Positions 35,102 to 44,663 of a stretch of 64,000 bases of DNA are shown here, piece after piece; positions within the stretch are counted from its first letter, which is position 1; every line of letters starts with the position of its first letter. A program made the position numbers and the translations under genes. The stretch comes from an uncultured Alphaproteobacteria bacterium (GTDB lineage Bacteria > Pseudomonadota > Alphaproteobacteria > RF32 > CAG-239), in the NCBI GenBank assembly GCA_934255405.1, contig CAKQNT010000008.1, positions 5,564-69,563 of the forward strand, read 5' to 3'. The notes below the pieces were generated by a model that saw only the letters and a program-made list of their open reading frames with translations, was not told the DNA's origin and did no database searches.

Positions 35102-36169
35102 ATGAAATTTTTGGATCAGGCAAAAATATTTGTTCAATCAGGCGACGGCGGTGCCGGATGCGTCTCGTTTCGGCGTGAGAAATATATTGAATTCGGCGGT
35201 CCAAATGGTGGCGACGGCGGCAAAGGCGGAAGTGTCTATGTCGAGGCAGTGGCGAATCTTAACACCTTGATTGATTTTAGATATCAGCAGCATTTTAAGG
35301 CTCATAAGGGACACAATGGTATGGGCTCGGACAAGACCGGTCCTAAGGGTGAGGATATAATTATCAAAGTGCCTGTGGGAACCGAGATTTTAGCCGATGA
35401 TCAGCAAACTTTGATTGTGGATATGGTTACTCCGGGGCAGCGTTTCTTGCTGGCCAAAGGTGGTGATGGCGGTCGTGGTAATGCGCAATTTAAGACTGCC
35501 GTGAATCAGGCTCCTCGTTATGCCGAACCAGGGTGGCCGGGACAAGAGATGTGGATTTGGCTGCGACTTAAGGTGATTGCTGATGTGGGGTTGATTGGTA
35601 TGCCGAATGCCGGAAAGTCAACTTTTCTTTCGGTGGTTACATCTGCTCGTCCGAAGATTGCCGATTATCCGTTTACAACATTGCATCCGAATTTGGGGGT
35701 GGCTTGGGTTGATGGTTATGAGATGGTGATTGCCGATATTCCGGGATTGATTGAGGGAGCACACGAAGGAGTTGGTTTGGGGGATAGATTCCTTAAACAC
35801 GTGGAGCGCTGTTCGGCATTTTTGCATTTGGTAGATGCTACATCCGAAGATGTTGTTAAAGTTTATAAAAGTATTCGCCGCGAGCTTGATTTGTATAATG
35901 AAATTTTGAAAAATAAGCCCGAGGTGGTAGTGCTTAATAAATGTGATGCGCTGCCGGAAAAAGAGATTGCCGAAAAACAAAAAGCTCTGGAAAAAGCAAT
36001 CGGTAAACCGGTTTTGGTGATGTCTGCTGTGGCTAAAAAAGGTATTTTTGAGTGCCTTTTGGCTGTTAATAAATTTATTACCAGAGATAGGAAGAAAAAA
36101 GAAGAGGCAATGGTTGAAGCTGCGACTCCAGAAGAAGCGGTTAATAAACCATGGTCTCCGCTGGATTAG
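35102..36169 (+). CDS. obgE: GTPase ObgE/CgtA
   Basis: A 355-residue GTPase. The glycine-rich Obg fold (GDGGAGCVSFRREKYIEFGG and GNGDGGKGG-like repeats) occupies residues 1-158; the G domain follows with G1 GMPNAGKST, G3 DIPGLIEGA, G4 NKCD and G5 SAVA. The C-terminal OCT domain is absent, as in many proteobacteria. It acts in 50S assembly. The start follows AGAGAAACAG. It is in the conserved rplU-rpmA-obgE order, with rsfS 10 bp downstream. Confidence 0.97.
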   Translation: MKFLDQAKIFVQSGDGGAGCVSFRREKYIEFGGPNGGDGGKGGSVYVEAVANLNTLIDFRYQQHFKAHKGHNGMGSDKTGPKGEDIIIKVPVGTEILADDQQTLIVDMVTPGQRFLLAKGGDGGRGNAQFKTAVNQAPRYAEPGWPGQEMWIWLRLKVIADVGLIGMPNAGKSTFLSVVTSARPKIADYPFTTLHPNLGVAWVDGYEMVIADIPGLIEGAHEGVGLGDRFLKHVERCSAFLHLVDATSEDVVKVYKSIRRELDLYNEILKNKPEVVVLNKCDALPEKEIAEKQKALEKAIGKPVLVMSAVAKKGIFECLLAVNKFITRDRKKKEEAMVEAATPEEAVNKPWSPLD

Positions 36170-36179
36170 GAGAATTTTT

Positions 36180-36533
36180 GTGACTGAAACAAATAAAAAC
36201 GAACCCGAAAAAATTTTGGATATTATTACAACTTCTTTAGATGATGGCAAGGCAGATGATGTGGTGGTGGTTGATTTACAGGGCAAGACTTCAATAGCCA
36301 ACTATATGGTGGTTGCCAGCGGTACCTCGCAGCGTCATGTTGCCGCTTTGGCTGAGCAAATTCAAGCCAAACTCAAAGCAGCTGGATACAAGTCAGTATC
36401 AGAAGGCGAAGAAAAAGCCGATTGGGTGCTGATAGATGCTTTTGATGTAATTGTTCATATCTTTAAGCCCGAAGTTCGTGAGTTTTATTCAATTGAAAAA
36501 ATGTGGGGAGCTGTGGGCAAAATTCGCGATTAG
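36180..36533 (+). CDS. rsfS: Ribosomal silencing factor RsfS
   Basis: A 117-residue protein from GTG 36180, preceded by AGGAG; the frame extends upstream inside obgE, but that part is not conserved. Family motifs: DDGKADDVVVVDLQGKTSIA, NYMVVASGTSQRHVAALAEQ, WVLIDAFDVIVHIF and REFYSIEKMW. It binds L14 and blocks subunit joining in starvation. Confidence 0.95.
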   Translation: MTETNKNEPEKILDIITTSLDDGKADDVVVVDLQGKTSIANYMVVASGTSQRHVAALAEQIQAKLKAAGYKSVSEGEEKADWVLIDAFDVIVHIFKPEVREFYSIEKMWGAVGKIRD

Positions 36534-36570
36534 ACAACCTCGTTAGACGAGCTTGCTAGAGGTTGTGCAG
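36533..36570. repeat. Solo right-end fragment of the 125-bp repeat
   Basis: Contains GACGAGCTTGCTAGAGGTTGTGC, the right end and tail of the family, and can form ACAACCT / AGGTTGT. The rest of the unit is absent, so it looks like a deletion remnant starting at the rsfS stop codon. Confidence 0.55.
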
Positions 36571-36609
36571 GACGGTAGTTAGGGTAGCAAGGTGATTTTT
36601 TGCAATATG

Positions 36610-36640
36610 GAAAAAGCTCCTCTGGTGAGGAGCTTTTTGA
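36610..36640 (+). terminator. Terminator of the obgE-rsfS unit
   Basis: Stem AAAAAGCTCCTC / GAGGAGCTTTTT with a TGGT loop. Confidence 0.85.
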
Positions 36641-36681
36641 ATTTAATAATTCTTTTTCATTGTCGGTTGTTACAAGCGTAT

Positions 36682-37257
36682 TTAGTTATCGGCAGAAATA
36701 GCATTGCCAGCCGGTATCTCATTTTTGCTGTCCGAAACATTTAGTCTTAATCGCAGGATAGTTGCACAAAGGAGAGCTTGTTGCACATGAGAAGGGCAAG
36801 AAATGTTTTCGCAAGGTAAACAGCGATCCTTCGTCATATTGATTTCATAGGCACCTGTGACTTTCGAAACAATATGATTTACTTCAGATACAAAGACTTT
36901 TTTGCAGCTACCAACAATAAAACCTATCCAGCCTTGTATGCCTAAATTCTTCGTACTTTGAGTGGCAAATATATAAAAATCTTTTCCACCTGATAGAGGC
37001 TGACAGTGCAACATTTTGCTATGTTCAATGCAATGCCAGTACTCGCTAACGCAAGTGTCCAGTGAATGAAAATGGCGGCTGAACGTGTTCAAGAGCAGAT
37101 AGTCCGGAGTATTTTCCTTAACTGTTGCCTGATAAGCCTGAATTTTTTTTGCCTCTTCTGAATCGTCAGCATAAAGTTGATAATCAGCTTTTTTAACTTC
37201 ACTCTCTTTAGGCGGAAGGGGCTTAAACCAATTTTTAATTTTTTTTAGCAGTTTCAT
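36682..37257 (-). CDS. Hypothetical protein, 191 aa
   Basis: The start is placed at the ATG at 37257 (MKLLKKIKNWFKPLPPKESE); the frame opens 20 codons earlier. No signal peptide or membrane helix after that start. A possible metal or disulfide cluster CLPCENISC occurs near residue 147. The family is not recognised; it may be a small immunity- or metabolism-related protein. It lies downstream of rlmH in the same direction, 73 bp away. Confidence 0.5.
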   Translation of the reverse strand: MKLLKKIKNWFKPLPPKESEVKKADYQLYADDSEEAKKIQAYQATVKENTPDYLLLNTFSRHFHSLDTCVSEYWHCIEHSKMLHCQPLSGGKDFYIFATQSTKNLGIQGWIGFIVGSCKKVFVSEVNHIVSKVTGAYEINMTKDRCLPCENISCPSHVQQALLCATILRLRLNVSDSKNEIPAGNAISADN

Positions 37258-37329
37258 AATAATATAGATTAAGTTTAATAAATAGAATTTGGGTACTAAT
37301 ATAGCAAAATGATTCAATATGTCAAATTC

Positions 37330-37770
37330 TTATTCCCGATGGTAGGGGTGACCGGAAAGAATTGTTTGAATACGGTAGATTTGTTCACTTAAAACCGCAC
37401 GCATAAGCATATGCGGCAGCGTTAATTTGCCAAAAGAAAGCAGCAAGTCGGCTTTGTCGCGGGTTGATTGCAAATGTCCATCGGCTCCGCCAATCAAAAA
37501 GCAAATTTCTGAGGTGCCGTTAGAAAGCCAATTGCCAACTTTGTGCGCTAAGTCCAGAGAAGACATATTTTCTCCACGTTCATCAAGCACAATTACTTTG
37601 GCGCCGTGCGGAATTGCGGATTGTAAGAATTTGGCCTCATCTTCCTGCGTGGAATTGTCTTTTTCTTTTACAATGACCTCCCAGTTTGAGCGTTTGATAT
37701 ATTCGGCAATAATGGCGGCTTCGGGAGAATTTTTTTTGCACTTGCCGATAGCAAGAATCAGCGCTTTCAT
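37330..37770 (-). CDS. rlmH: 23S rRNA (pseudouridine1915-N3)-methyltransferase
   Basis: A 146-residue SPOUT methyltransferase. It contains VIVLDERGENMSSLDLAHKV, FLIGGADGHLQSTRDKADLL (SAM-binding knot) and the end RAVLSEQIYRIQTILSGHPYH, the family signature. It methylates pseudouridine 1915 in helix 69. Often next to rsfS; here rsfS is on the opposite strand. It overlaps the upstream PiT gene by 4 bases. Confidence 0.95.
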   Translation of the reverse strand: MKALILAIGKCKKNSPEAAIIAEYIKRSNWEVIVKEKDNSTQEDEAKFLQSAIPHGAKVIVLDERGENMSSLDLAHKVGNWLSNGTSEICFLIGGADGHLQSTRDKADLLLSFGKLTLPHMLMRAVLSEQIYRIQTILSGHPYHRE

Positions 37771-38819
37771 TGGTATACCTTTAAATTAAACACGTTTTGT
37801 AAGAAAAATAGCGAAATATAACAGACTATGGCGGCGATAATCGGAGTGCTGACCCAGCTGGCGGCAATGTGGCTGATTAATCTCCAATTCAGGGTGCGTC
37901 CGCCTTTGGCAATGCCAATTCCCATAACCGCACCGATGACAGCCTGAGAACTGGATACCGGAACCAGCGGCAGGGAGGGAAGACCGTTAGAGGAAAGAAA
38001 GGTTTTTAGTCCTTGAGAGGCAAATAAAAACAAAACCAACGATTGAGCAACAACTACTGCCCATGCCATTAGAGGAGACATACGCATAATTTCGTTGCCG
38101 ACGGTATTCATAATTTTGTGTGAATAAGTTATGGCTCCGACTCCGATTGCGATGCCTCCGATTAAAAATAAAACTTGAGTTCCGTTCAAAGAGACGCCCA
38201 AAGGTAAGGTTATTCCGTGCAAGGGGCTGGAGGGAACAAATACGCCCATAACATTGGCGATGTTGTTGGCTCCCAGAGCATAAGCACCAAAGGCGCCGGC
38301 GAGTATTAATCCAATGCGAGTATAGGAATCTTGCCGCAATAAATGAAGGCGTGAAGCGCGGATTATCTTGCGGCTTAACCAATAAAGAATAACCGCGATA
38401 ACTCCCGAGAGAATCGGACAAAATATCCATGTGCTGACGATTTGCGACAAGGTTGAGATATCTGTCGGTTTGGAGGCAAAAAAGTTCCATCCGATGATGG
38501 CGCCGACAATTGCCTGTGAAGTTGAGGTCGGGATGGACATTTTTACCATCCAATAAATGGTGAGCGCGGCGGCCAGAGCCGACATAAAAGCGCCTGGCAA
38601 CGTGTTGATGCTGCCAAGTTGTCCCAGAGTTTGAGAGGCTCCGCTGCCGGCATATACGGCGCCCAGTATAATAAACAATGATGCCGTAAGGGTCGCCGTG
38701 CGAAATTTGACCATCTTGGTGCCAACGGCAGTGCCAAAAATATTGGGTACGTCATTGGCTCCCAGTGACCAACCTAAAAATAAACCGGAGCTTAAGAATA
38801 TGAAAAAAGAGATATCCAT
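37767..38819 (-). CDS. PiT-family inorganic phosphate transporter
   Basis: A 350-residue membrane protein from the ATG at 38819 (the ATG at 38831 is also possible). The repeated PiT signature GANDVPN occurs near residue 20 and GANNIANVMG-like near 185, with about ten membrane helices. It carries phosphate with a proton or cation. Its start overlaps or abuts the DUF47 gene stop at 38824, the standard pairing for this family. Substrate specificity (phosphate or metal-phosphate) cannot be told. Confidence 0.9.
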   Translation of the reverse strand: MDISFFIFLSSGLFLGWSLGANDVPNIFGTAVGTKMVKFRTATLTASLFIILGAVYAGSGASQTLGQLGSINTLPGAFMSALAAALTIYWMVKMSIPTSTSQAIVGAIIGWNFFASKPTDISTLSQIVSTWIFCPILSGVIAVILYWLSRKIIRASRLHLLRQDSYTRIGLILAGAFGAYALGANNIANVMGVFVPSSPLHGITLPLGVSLNGTQVLFLIGGIAIGVGAITYSHKIMNTVGNEIMRMSPLMAWAVVVAQSLVLFLFASQGLKTFLSSNGLPSLPLVPVSSSQAVIGAVMGIGIAKGGRTLNWRLISHIAASWVSTPIIAAIVCYISLFFLQNVFNLKVYQ

Positions 38820-38823
38820 GAGC

Positions 38824-39483
38824 TTATACATCCCGTTTGATGGTAAATATCAGCAAGCCGTCAATAAAGTCTTCGGCGGTGTCGGCAATATCTCCGATAT
38901 CGTTAATAAAAGCGCTGAGCTGTAATTTATCGGCTAATGGTAAATCTGAATCAAAAATGGCTTCACTCAACTTGCGTGATGCGGCATCGGATTCATGTTC
39001 GATAAAATAAACTTTTTGCGAGTAGTCACGAACAGTGGTTAAGTCACGGAAAAAGGCGCGACTGGCTTTGGCCATATTTTCGGCGCATTCGGCGCTAAGC
39101 GAGCAAAGTTCATTAATGCGGGTGTGATATTCAGAGGGAATATTTGGGCGTTCGCAATAAAATTTGTAGGTTACCTCGTCAAATTTGTTGATTACTTTAT
39201 CCAGATTTTCTACCAGTTGCAATACATCGGCGCGCAGGTCGGGAATCAGATTTTGAGTATAGAGGTTATTTTCAATATCGCGGCGAAGCCCGTCGGCATC
39301 ATGTTCAATCTGTTTAATCTGTTTGGAAAGTTTGCGGTAGTCTTCACTGCGTTGCTCGGTCAGGTATACGCGTATGGCTTTTTTGAAGGTCATGGCGGCG
39401 TCAATGAGTTTGTCATGAAAATTGTCTATTTTATTTTCTAGTGAACGAGTTTGTGAAAATATGGATAGGTTAATGTGAAACAT
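38824..39483 (-). CDS. DUF47/PhoU-like regulator of PiT
   Basis: A 219-residue helical protein from the ATG at 39483, preceded by AGAGG; upstream codons look non-coding. Heptad-like helices include FKKAIRVYL, IKQIEHDADGLRRDIENNLY and the acidic FIEHESDAASRKLSEAIFDS, as in the TIGR00153 (YkaA) family, a PhoU-like metal-binding bundle. It is upstream of and coupled to the PiT gene and probably regulates its activity. Confidence 0.88.
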   Translation of the reverse strand: MFHINLSIFSQTRSLENKIDNFHDKLIDAAMTFKKAIRVYLTEQRSEDYRKLSKQIKQIEHDADGLRRDIENNLYTQNLIPDLRADVLQLVENLDKVINKFDEVTYKFYCERPNIPSEYHTRINELCSLSAECAENMAKASRAFFRDLTTVRDYSQKVYFIEHESDAASRKLSEAIFDSDLPLADKLQLSAFINDIGDIADTAEDFIDGLLIFTIKRDV

Positions 39484-39644
39484 CTGTGCCTCTGAAAATA
39501 GGTTATAAATTTCTCTGATTATACATCCTGATTTATGAAGAAATAATTTATCATAATCTAAATAATATGCAAATTTAGACTTGTAAATATCTTTATATTT
39601 GTTTAGATTAGTGACGTTGATTATAATATTTTGAGGAATTTGCA

Positions 39645-40364
39645 ATGAATAAAATTAATGCTGTTTATGTATCATTGCTGGCTTTGGTTGTTGCAGTTGT
39701 TGCACTGGTTATGTGCATTGTTTGCTGTGGTAACAAGGGTGGCAATGTTGAAGAAACTTTGAACAATAATCCGGAGCTGATTATTAACGCTATGCAGAAA
39801 TACGAAGTTATGCAGAGAGAAAGCGCTCAGAAAGCTGCTGAAGAGGCTTTGGCTAATAACGCAGACGCTTTGTACAACAACGCTGCAGACGGCGTTGTCG
39901 GTAATCCGGAAGGCACTGTTACTTTGGTAGAGTTTTTTGACTTCTCTTGCGGTTATTGCCACAGAATTTATCCGGTATTAAAAAATATTGTTGCCGCCAA
40001 TCCGGAATTGAAACTGGTTGCTAAACCGATGGCTTTCTTGTCTCCGATGTCTCGTTATGCTGCTAAGGCTGCTTTGGCTGCCAAAGAGCAGGGCAAGTTT
40101 GCTGAAGTTTATTCTGCAATTTTTGAAATCAAAGGTCCTTTGACAGAAGCTAAAATTGATGAGGCTTCAGTTAAGGCCGGTGCTGATTTGGAAAGATTGA
40201 AAGCTGATATGGAATCTGAAAATGTTAATAAACTGATTTCTGAAACAGCTTCTTTGGCCAGCACTATCGGGGTTAACGGTGTTCCGACTTTGGTATTGAA
40301 TAACAAAATCCTCCAGACCTTGGATGAGGGTGTTATTCAGGAAGCTATTAACGCTGCCAAATAA
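39645..40364 (+). CDS. DsbA-family thiol-disulfide oxidoreductase, membrane-anchored
   Basis: A 239-residue protein. An N-terminal hydrophobic helix (residues 7-28, ending in Cys residues) anchors it; a helical spacer (35-78) precedes the thioredoxin fold with active site FSCGYCHRIYP (C102-C105) and cis-Pro GVPTLVLNN. This is the Com1/ScsC/BdbD type. It acts in the periplasm to form or isomerise disulfides. The Cys-rich secreted protein at 45365 would be a suitable client. It is followed by a terminator. Confidence 0.88.
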   Translation: MNKINAVYVSLLALVVAVVALVMCIVCCGNKGGNVEETLNNNPELIINAMQKYEVMQRESAQKAAEEALANNADALYNNAADGVVGNPEGTVTLVEFFDFSCGYCHRIYPVLKNIVAANPELKLVAKPMAFLSPMSRYAAKAALAAKEQGKFAEVYSAIFEIKGPLTEAKIDEASVKAGADLERLKADMESENVNKLISETASLASTIGVNGVPTLVLNNKILQTLDEGVIQEAINAAK

Positions 40365-40385
40365 CTGGTAAATCTAAGATGAAAT

Positions 40386-40415
40386 TGGCGGTTCTTATTA
40401 GAGCCGCCTTTTTTT
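40386..40415 (+). terminator. Terminator of the dsbA-like gene
   Basis: Stem GGCGGTTCT / AGAGCCGCC (one G-U) with a TATT loop and TTTTTTT. Confidence 0.85.
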
Positions 40416-40418
40416 GCC

Positions 40419-40447
40419 TTGAGTTTTGATAAGAAGAGCACTATATA
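40419..40447 (+). promoter_or_regulatory. Sigma-70-type promoter of ftsH
   Basis: TTGAGT (40419-40424) and TATATA (40442-40447) with 17-bp spacing, 39 bp before the start codon. Confidence 0.6.
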
Positions 40448-40486
40448 TAATCAAAAGTTTGTTTATACAAATCAGAAGGAATCTAC

Positions 40487-42352
40487 ATGCAAACAGGAAG
40501 AAATATTATTGTCTGGATATTGGCGTTGGTGCTTTTGTCCGGCGCGATGAATATGTTTATGGGCAACCATAGTGCTGCAAACGCCGAAAAACTGGCCTTC
40601 TCGGAATTTATGGATAAGGTTGAAGGCAAAAAAGTTGCCGAGGTTACAATTTCTGGCGCGGATATTAATGGCTCTTATGTCGATGGAAAAAAGTTTTATA
40701 CTTATGCGCCTTATGATCCGACAATGATTGAGCTTCTTCGCAAAAATGAGGTTAAAGTTACCGCACAGCCGGAAGACAATACTTCAAACAATTTGTGGGG
40801 AATCCTGATATCTTGGTTTCCGATGCTATTGTTGGTCGGCGTTTGGATATTCTTTATGCGGCAGGCTAATTCCGGTAATAACAAGGCTATGAGCTTTGGA
40901 AAGTCTCGTGCCAGATTGATAGAAAATACCAAAAAAGTTACGTTTGCGGATGTGGCCGGTGCAGATGAAGCTAAGCAGGAGTTGGAAGAGATTATTGACT
41001 TCTTGAAAGATCCGGAAAAATTCCAACGTTTGGGCGGTAAAATTCCCAAGGGCGTGTTGATGGTAGGCCCTCCGGGAACAGGAAAAACTTTGTTGGCCAA
41101 GGCTGTGGCCGGTGAGGCTGATGTGCCATTCTTTTCAATCTCCGGTTCCGATTTTGTGGAGATGTTTGTAGGTGTGGGCGCCAGTCGTGTACGCGATATG
41201 TTTGCCCAAGCCAAAAAGAATGCTCCCTGCTTGTTGTTTATAGATGAAATTGATGCCGTAGGACGTCATCGCGGCGCCGGTCTGGGCGGTGGAAATGATG
41301 AACGCGAGCAGACACTGAATCAGTTGCTGGTGGAAATGGATGGTTTTGATGATAACGAAAATGTTATTATCATTGCCGCTACCAACCGTCCTGATGTTTT
41401 GGATCCGGCTTTGCTACGTCCGGGGCGTTTTGATCGTCAGGTTACGGTAACGAATCCGGATAAAAAAGGACGAGAAGAAATCCTTAAGGTTCATGTCAAA
41501 AAAGTGCCGCTGGCTAAAGATGTGAATTTATCTGTAGTGGCAAGAGGCACCCCAGGTTTTTCAGGTGCCGATTTGGCTAATTTGGTGAATGAAGCGGCGT
41601 TGTTGGCGGCGCGCAAAAATAAGCGCAAAGTTACTTCTAAAGATTTTGATGAAGCCAAAGACAAAGTCTTGATGGGCAGTGAGCGCAAGTCTATGGCAAT
41701 GGATGAAAATGAGAAGAAACTCACCGCTTATCATGAAGCCGGACATGCTATCTGCTCGCTTTATGTTGAAGAAACTGACCCTATTCATAAAGCAACGATT
41801 ATTCCACGGGGACGCGCTTTGGGAATGGTGCAGCAACTGCCGGAAAAAGACCAGTATTCTTATTCTAAAATCAAAATGCTGTCGCGGTTGACGATTGCCA
41901 TGGGCGGTCGAGTTGCCGAGGAGCTGAAATTCGGCGACAAAAAAGTTACCAGCGGAGCATCATCTGATATTGCCGGTGCAACCAATCTGGCTCGCTCCAT
42001 GGTTACCGAATGGGGAATGAGCGATAAGCTGGGACCGGTTCTCTATGCCGAAAACACCGGTGAAGTCTTTTTGGGAAAATCAGTTACGCAGAGCCGTAAC
42101 ATGAGCGAAGAAACCGCTAAGCTGGTTGATGAAGAAATCAAAAGTTTGTTGGTAAATGCTCATGCCGAAGCGACCAAAATTTTGCAAGAACATCAGCAAG
42201 AATGGGAAACACTTTCTAAGGCTTTGATGGAATACGAAACTCTGACCGGTGATGAAATCAAAGACGTAATCGCCGGCAAGCCTATCGATAAATCAGACGA
42301 ATCGCCCGTTGCTGAGGAAAGGAAAGTGCGGTCGTCGGTGCCGGAGGTTTAG
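40487..42352 (+). CDS. ftsH: ATP-dependent zinc metalloprotease FtsH
   Basis: A 621-residue protein. Two membrane helices (about 5-24 and 103-122) flank a periplasmic domain; the AAA module has Walker A GPPGTGKT (194-201), Walker B LLFIDEIDA, and SRH with NRPDVLDPALLRPGRFDRQ. The protease has HEAGH at 416-420. It degrades membrane and regulatory proteins. The stop codon is directly followed by a palindromic repeat (42353). Confidence 0.98.
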   Translation: MQTGRNIIVWILALVLLSGAMNMFMGNHSAANAEKLAFSEFMDKVEGKKVAEVTISGADINGSYVDGKKFYTYAPYDPTMIELLRKNEVKVTAQPEDNTSNNLWGILISWFPMLLLVGVWIFFMRQANSGNNKAMSFGKSRARLIENTKKVTFADVAGADEAKQELEEIIDFLKDPEKFQRLGGKIPKGVLMVGPPGTGKTLLAKAVAGEADVPFFSISGSDFVEMFVGVGASRVRDMFAQAKKNAPCLLFIDEIDAVGRHRGAGLGGGNDEREQTLNQLLVEMDGFDDNENVIIIAATNRPDVLDPALLRPGRFDRQVTVTNPDKKGREEILKVHVKKVPLAKDVNLSVVARGTPGFSGADLANLVNEAALLAARKNKRKVTSKDFDEAKDKVLMGSERKSMAMDENEKKLTAYHEAGHAICSLYVEETDPIHKATIIPRGRALGMVQQLPEKDQYSYSKIKMLSRLTIAMGGRVAEELKFGDKKVTSGASSDIAGATNLARSMVTEWGMSDKLGPVLYAENTGEVFLGKSVTQSRNMSEETAKLVDEEIKSLLVNAHAEATKILQEHQQEWETLSKALMEYETLTGDEIKDVIAGKPIDKSDESPVAEERKVRSSVPEV

Positions 42353-42479
42353 GCAAGCTCGTCTAGCGGCGCATTTAGAGCGAAAAACAGCAGAACGGTT
42401 GAAATTCATGTGCTATTATGTACACTAAAATTTCAACCGCTTTGTTTTTCACTCTATCTACACCACTATCCGAGCTTGC
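42353..42479. repeat. 125-bp palindromic repeat, copy 5
   Basis: It starts at the base after the ftsH stop. Outer arms GCAAGCTCG (42353-42361) and CGAGCTTGC (42471-42479). Inner arms CGGTTGAAATT / AATTTCAACCG differ from copy 4 but pair perfectly; loop CATGTGCTATTATGTACACT. After it, 42497-42518 is a separate hairpin with CTTCCCC / GGGGGAAG arms, and a short GCAAGCTTGTCTAA fragment near 42535. Confidence 0.8.
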
Positions 42480-42700
42480 TAGAGATTGTGCTTTGTAAGT
42501 CTTCCCCATCGACGGGGGAAGATTTAGATGGGGGCAAGCTTGTCTAAAGATAATTTGGGATAGAAAGTTTTAGAATGATGGTGTATGGGCGAGTTTGCAG
42601 GTGTTTGAGTTTTTTCGACTGATAAAATTGCAATAAAACTTGTATTTTCTGCCGAGTCGGGCAAAATGTTTTTAACAATGTTTGTTAGGGAGAAGGTGCT

Positions 42701-44068
42701 ATGGCAGAAAATAAATGGTTCGGTACTGACGGAGTGCGCGGAGTGGCCAATGTTTTTCCGATGACGGCTGATTTTGCCATGCGTTTGGGAATGGCTGCCG
42801 GACAGTTGGTATGTCGGCAAAAACATCAGGTAGCAATTGCTAAAGATACTCGAATTTCCGGTGATATGCTTGAGGCAGCTTTGATTGCCGGTTTTGCAGC
42901 GCAGGGGGTTAATGTTGTTCGTTTGGGGGTGATTCCGACACCGGCGCTGACAACGCTTACGCCTTCACTTGATGTGGACATGGCTGTAATGATTACGGCT
43001 TCGCATAATCCGTATCAGGATAACGGGATTAAACTGATTGCCGCTGATGGTTCCAAATTCTCTGATAATATTACAGCGGAATTAGAGGCGCTGGTAGAAA
43101 AAAACGAATTTACTTTTGACAGCGGCAAAATCGGCACGGCGCAAATCGATAATTCTCAGCTTGAAAAATATAAGAAAATTGCGCTTTCTGCCGCGGCTCC
43201 TGAGGCTTTGACAGGATTAAAAATTGTGATTGATTGTGCAAATGGTTGTTTTTCTGGCATTATGCCGCAGGTTTTTGCTGAATTGGGCGCCAATGTAATT
43301 GCTTTAAGCTGTAATCCAGATGGTTACAACATTAATCGGGACTGTGGTTCTCAGCATACTGAGGCGATGTGTGCCAAAGTGGTGGAAAACAAAGCTGACT
43401 TGGGTGTTGCGGTTGATGGCGATGGTGATAGAATTATTATTTGTGATGAAAAAGGCAAGCGTTTAGATGGTGACCAGATAATTGCTTATTTGGGTAAATA
43501 TTTTAAGGAAAACGGCAAGCTGAAGAATAATACGGTTGTAGCTACTATTGTTTCTAATCCGGCACTGGATAGATTTTTGTCCGGATTGGGAATCAACTGT
43601 GTTCGTTCCGGAGTGGGAGAACGCTATGTGATAGATGAAATGCTCAGGGTCGGCTGCAATATCGGCGGTGAAGAATCCGGCCACATGGTGGTGGCAGACT
43701 ACTCCAAAACCGGAGATGCGATGATGGCGGCTTTGGTTGTGGCAATGGGGATAAAATCCGATGGACACAAAATGAGCGAGATTTTTCCGCTGTTTGCGCC
43801 GATGCCTCGTAAACGCACAGATAGCAAATTTGCAAGCAAAGAGCAGATGCTTAAAGCCTTTGAAACAGAGGTATTTAAACAGGCAATTGCTGATGGTGAA
43901 CAGGAGGTTTCCGGCAAAGGGCGCGTTCTTGTCCGCAAATCTGGCACTGAGCCGAAAATTCAGGTCTGGGTTTGGAGCGATGATGAGGATTTTGCGGCGG
44001 CGTTGTCACAAAAAATATCGGCTCCGCTGCGGCAATGTGCCGGTTTTGACAGTGCCAAAAATGTTTAA
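42701..44068 (+). CDS. glmM: Phosphoglucosamine mutase
   Basis: A 455-residue alpha-D-phosphohexomutase. It begins KWFGTDGVRGVAN; the phosphoserine is S101 in TASHNPYQDNGIK; the Mg site is DGDGDR at 239-244; the sugar loop is GGEESGHM and the phosphate loop RKSGTEPKIQVWVW. It converts GlcN-6-P to GlcN-1-P for peptidoglycan. AGGGAGAAGG precedes the start. Located after ftsH, a common order. Confidence 0.97.
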   Translation: MAENKWFGTDGVRGVANVFPMTADFAMRLGMAAGQLVCRQKHQVAIAKDTRISGDMLEAALIAGFAAQGVNVVRLGVIPTPALTTLTPSLDVDMAVMITASHNPYQDNGIKLIAADGSKFSDNITAELEALVEKNEFTFDSGKIGTAQIDNSQLEKYKKIALSAAAPEALTGLKIVIDCANGCFSGIMPQVFAELGANVIALSCNPDGYNINRDCGSQHTEAMCAKVVENKADLGVAVDGDGDRIIICDEKGKRLDGDQIIAYLGKYFKENGKLKNNTVVATIVSNPALDRFLSGLGINCVRSGVGERYVIDEMLRVGCNIGGEESGHMVVADYSKTGDAMMAALVVAMGIKSDGHKMSEIFPLFAPMPRKRTDSKFASKEQMLKAFETEVFKQAIADGEQEVSGKGRVLVRKSGTEPKIQVWVWSDDEDFAAALSQKISAPLRQCAGFDSAKNV

Positions 44069-44132
44069 GTTTTTGTTTACCTTTTGCTGATAATTTAAAT
44101 AATGAGAAAGATTCCTTTTGAGGGGAAATAAA

Positions 44133-44339
44133 ATGCAAAAAACTATTGATTCTTCTTATATGGATTGGACCAGAGGACAGAAAACAACTATCCGTAGTCG
44201 CGGAATTGCATCGATTGTTTTGCCGCAGTTTAAGTCGCAGAGCGCGTCTGCTGCCAAAATCAGTTCTCGCTGTGTTTGGCCGTCGGGAGCGGAAAATGTT
44301 GATTCCCGTTATCTCAGCAGAAGAATTTGGAGTCGTTAA
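44133..44339 (+). CDS. Small basic protein, 68 aa
   Basis: The start ATG at 44133 is preceded by GAGGGG at good spacing. The protein is basic (SSYMDWTRGQKTTIRSRG ... CVWPSGAENVDSRYLSRRIW) with conserved-looking WTRGQ and RYLSRR ends. There is no membrane helix. I do not know the family. The strong ribosome-binding site and the close spacing to the next gene (7 bp) favour a real gene. Confidence 0.5.
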   Translation: MQKTIDSSYMDWTRGQKTTIRSRGIASIVLPQFKSQSASAAKISSRCVWPSGAENVDSRYLSRRIWSR

Positions 44340-44345
44340 TCGCTG

Positions 44346-44663
44346 ATGATAAAAGGTATTGTTGCATTATTTACTTCGGGTGCCATTTTTAACCCAATGG
44401 TCTTGTTGGGTATTATATGCGGAATTGGCGCGATGGTGCGTTTGGATGAAGAGGCTATTCGCGCTCTGGTGACTAACTATCATTTTTATTTGCTGATTGC
44501 GCTGGTTTCTTTCGGCTATGCTTTTGGTTTTCATAAAGAATACAAAGAAGGCGGCATAGATGTTGATTATGCCGCCACTGTGTTTACCGCTGTTTGGGGA
44601 ATTGCTAAGTTTATTTTGGCTTTTGCCCTTTCAATGTCTTTTGTGGTAATGATAAGTTTCTAA
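44346..44663 (+). CDS. Small membrane protein, 105 aa
   Basis: Three membrane helices are likely (residues about 6-28, 47-60 and 82-103), with a charged loop HKEYKEGGIDVDYA. No family is recognised. It is 7 bp after the small basic gene, probably in one operon, and its last four bases overlap the end of the convergent YjfB-like gene. Confidence 0.55.
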   Translation: MIKGIVALFTSGAIFNPMVLLGIICGIGAMVRLDEEAIRALVTNYHFYLLIALVSFGYAFGFHKEYKEGGIDVDYAATVFTAVWGIAKFILAFALSMSFVVMISF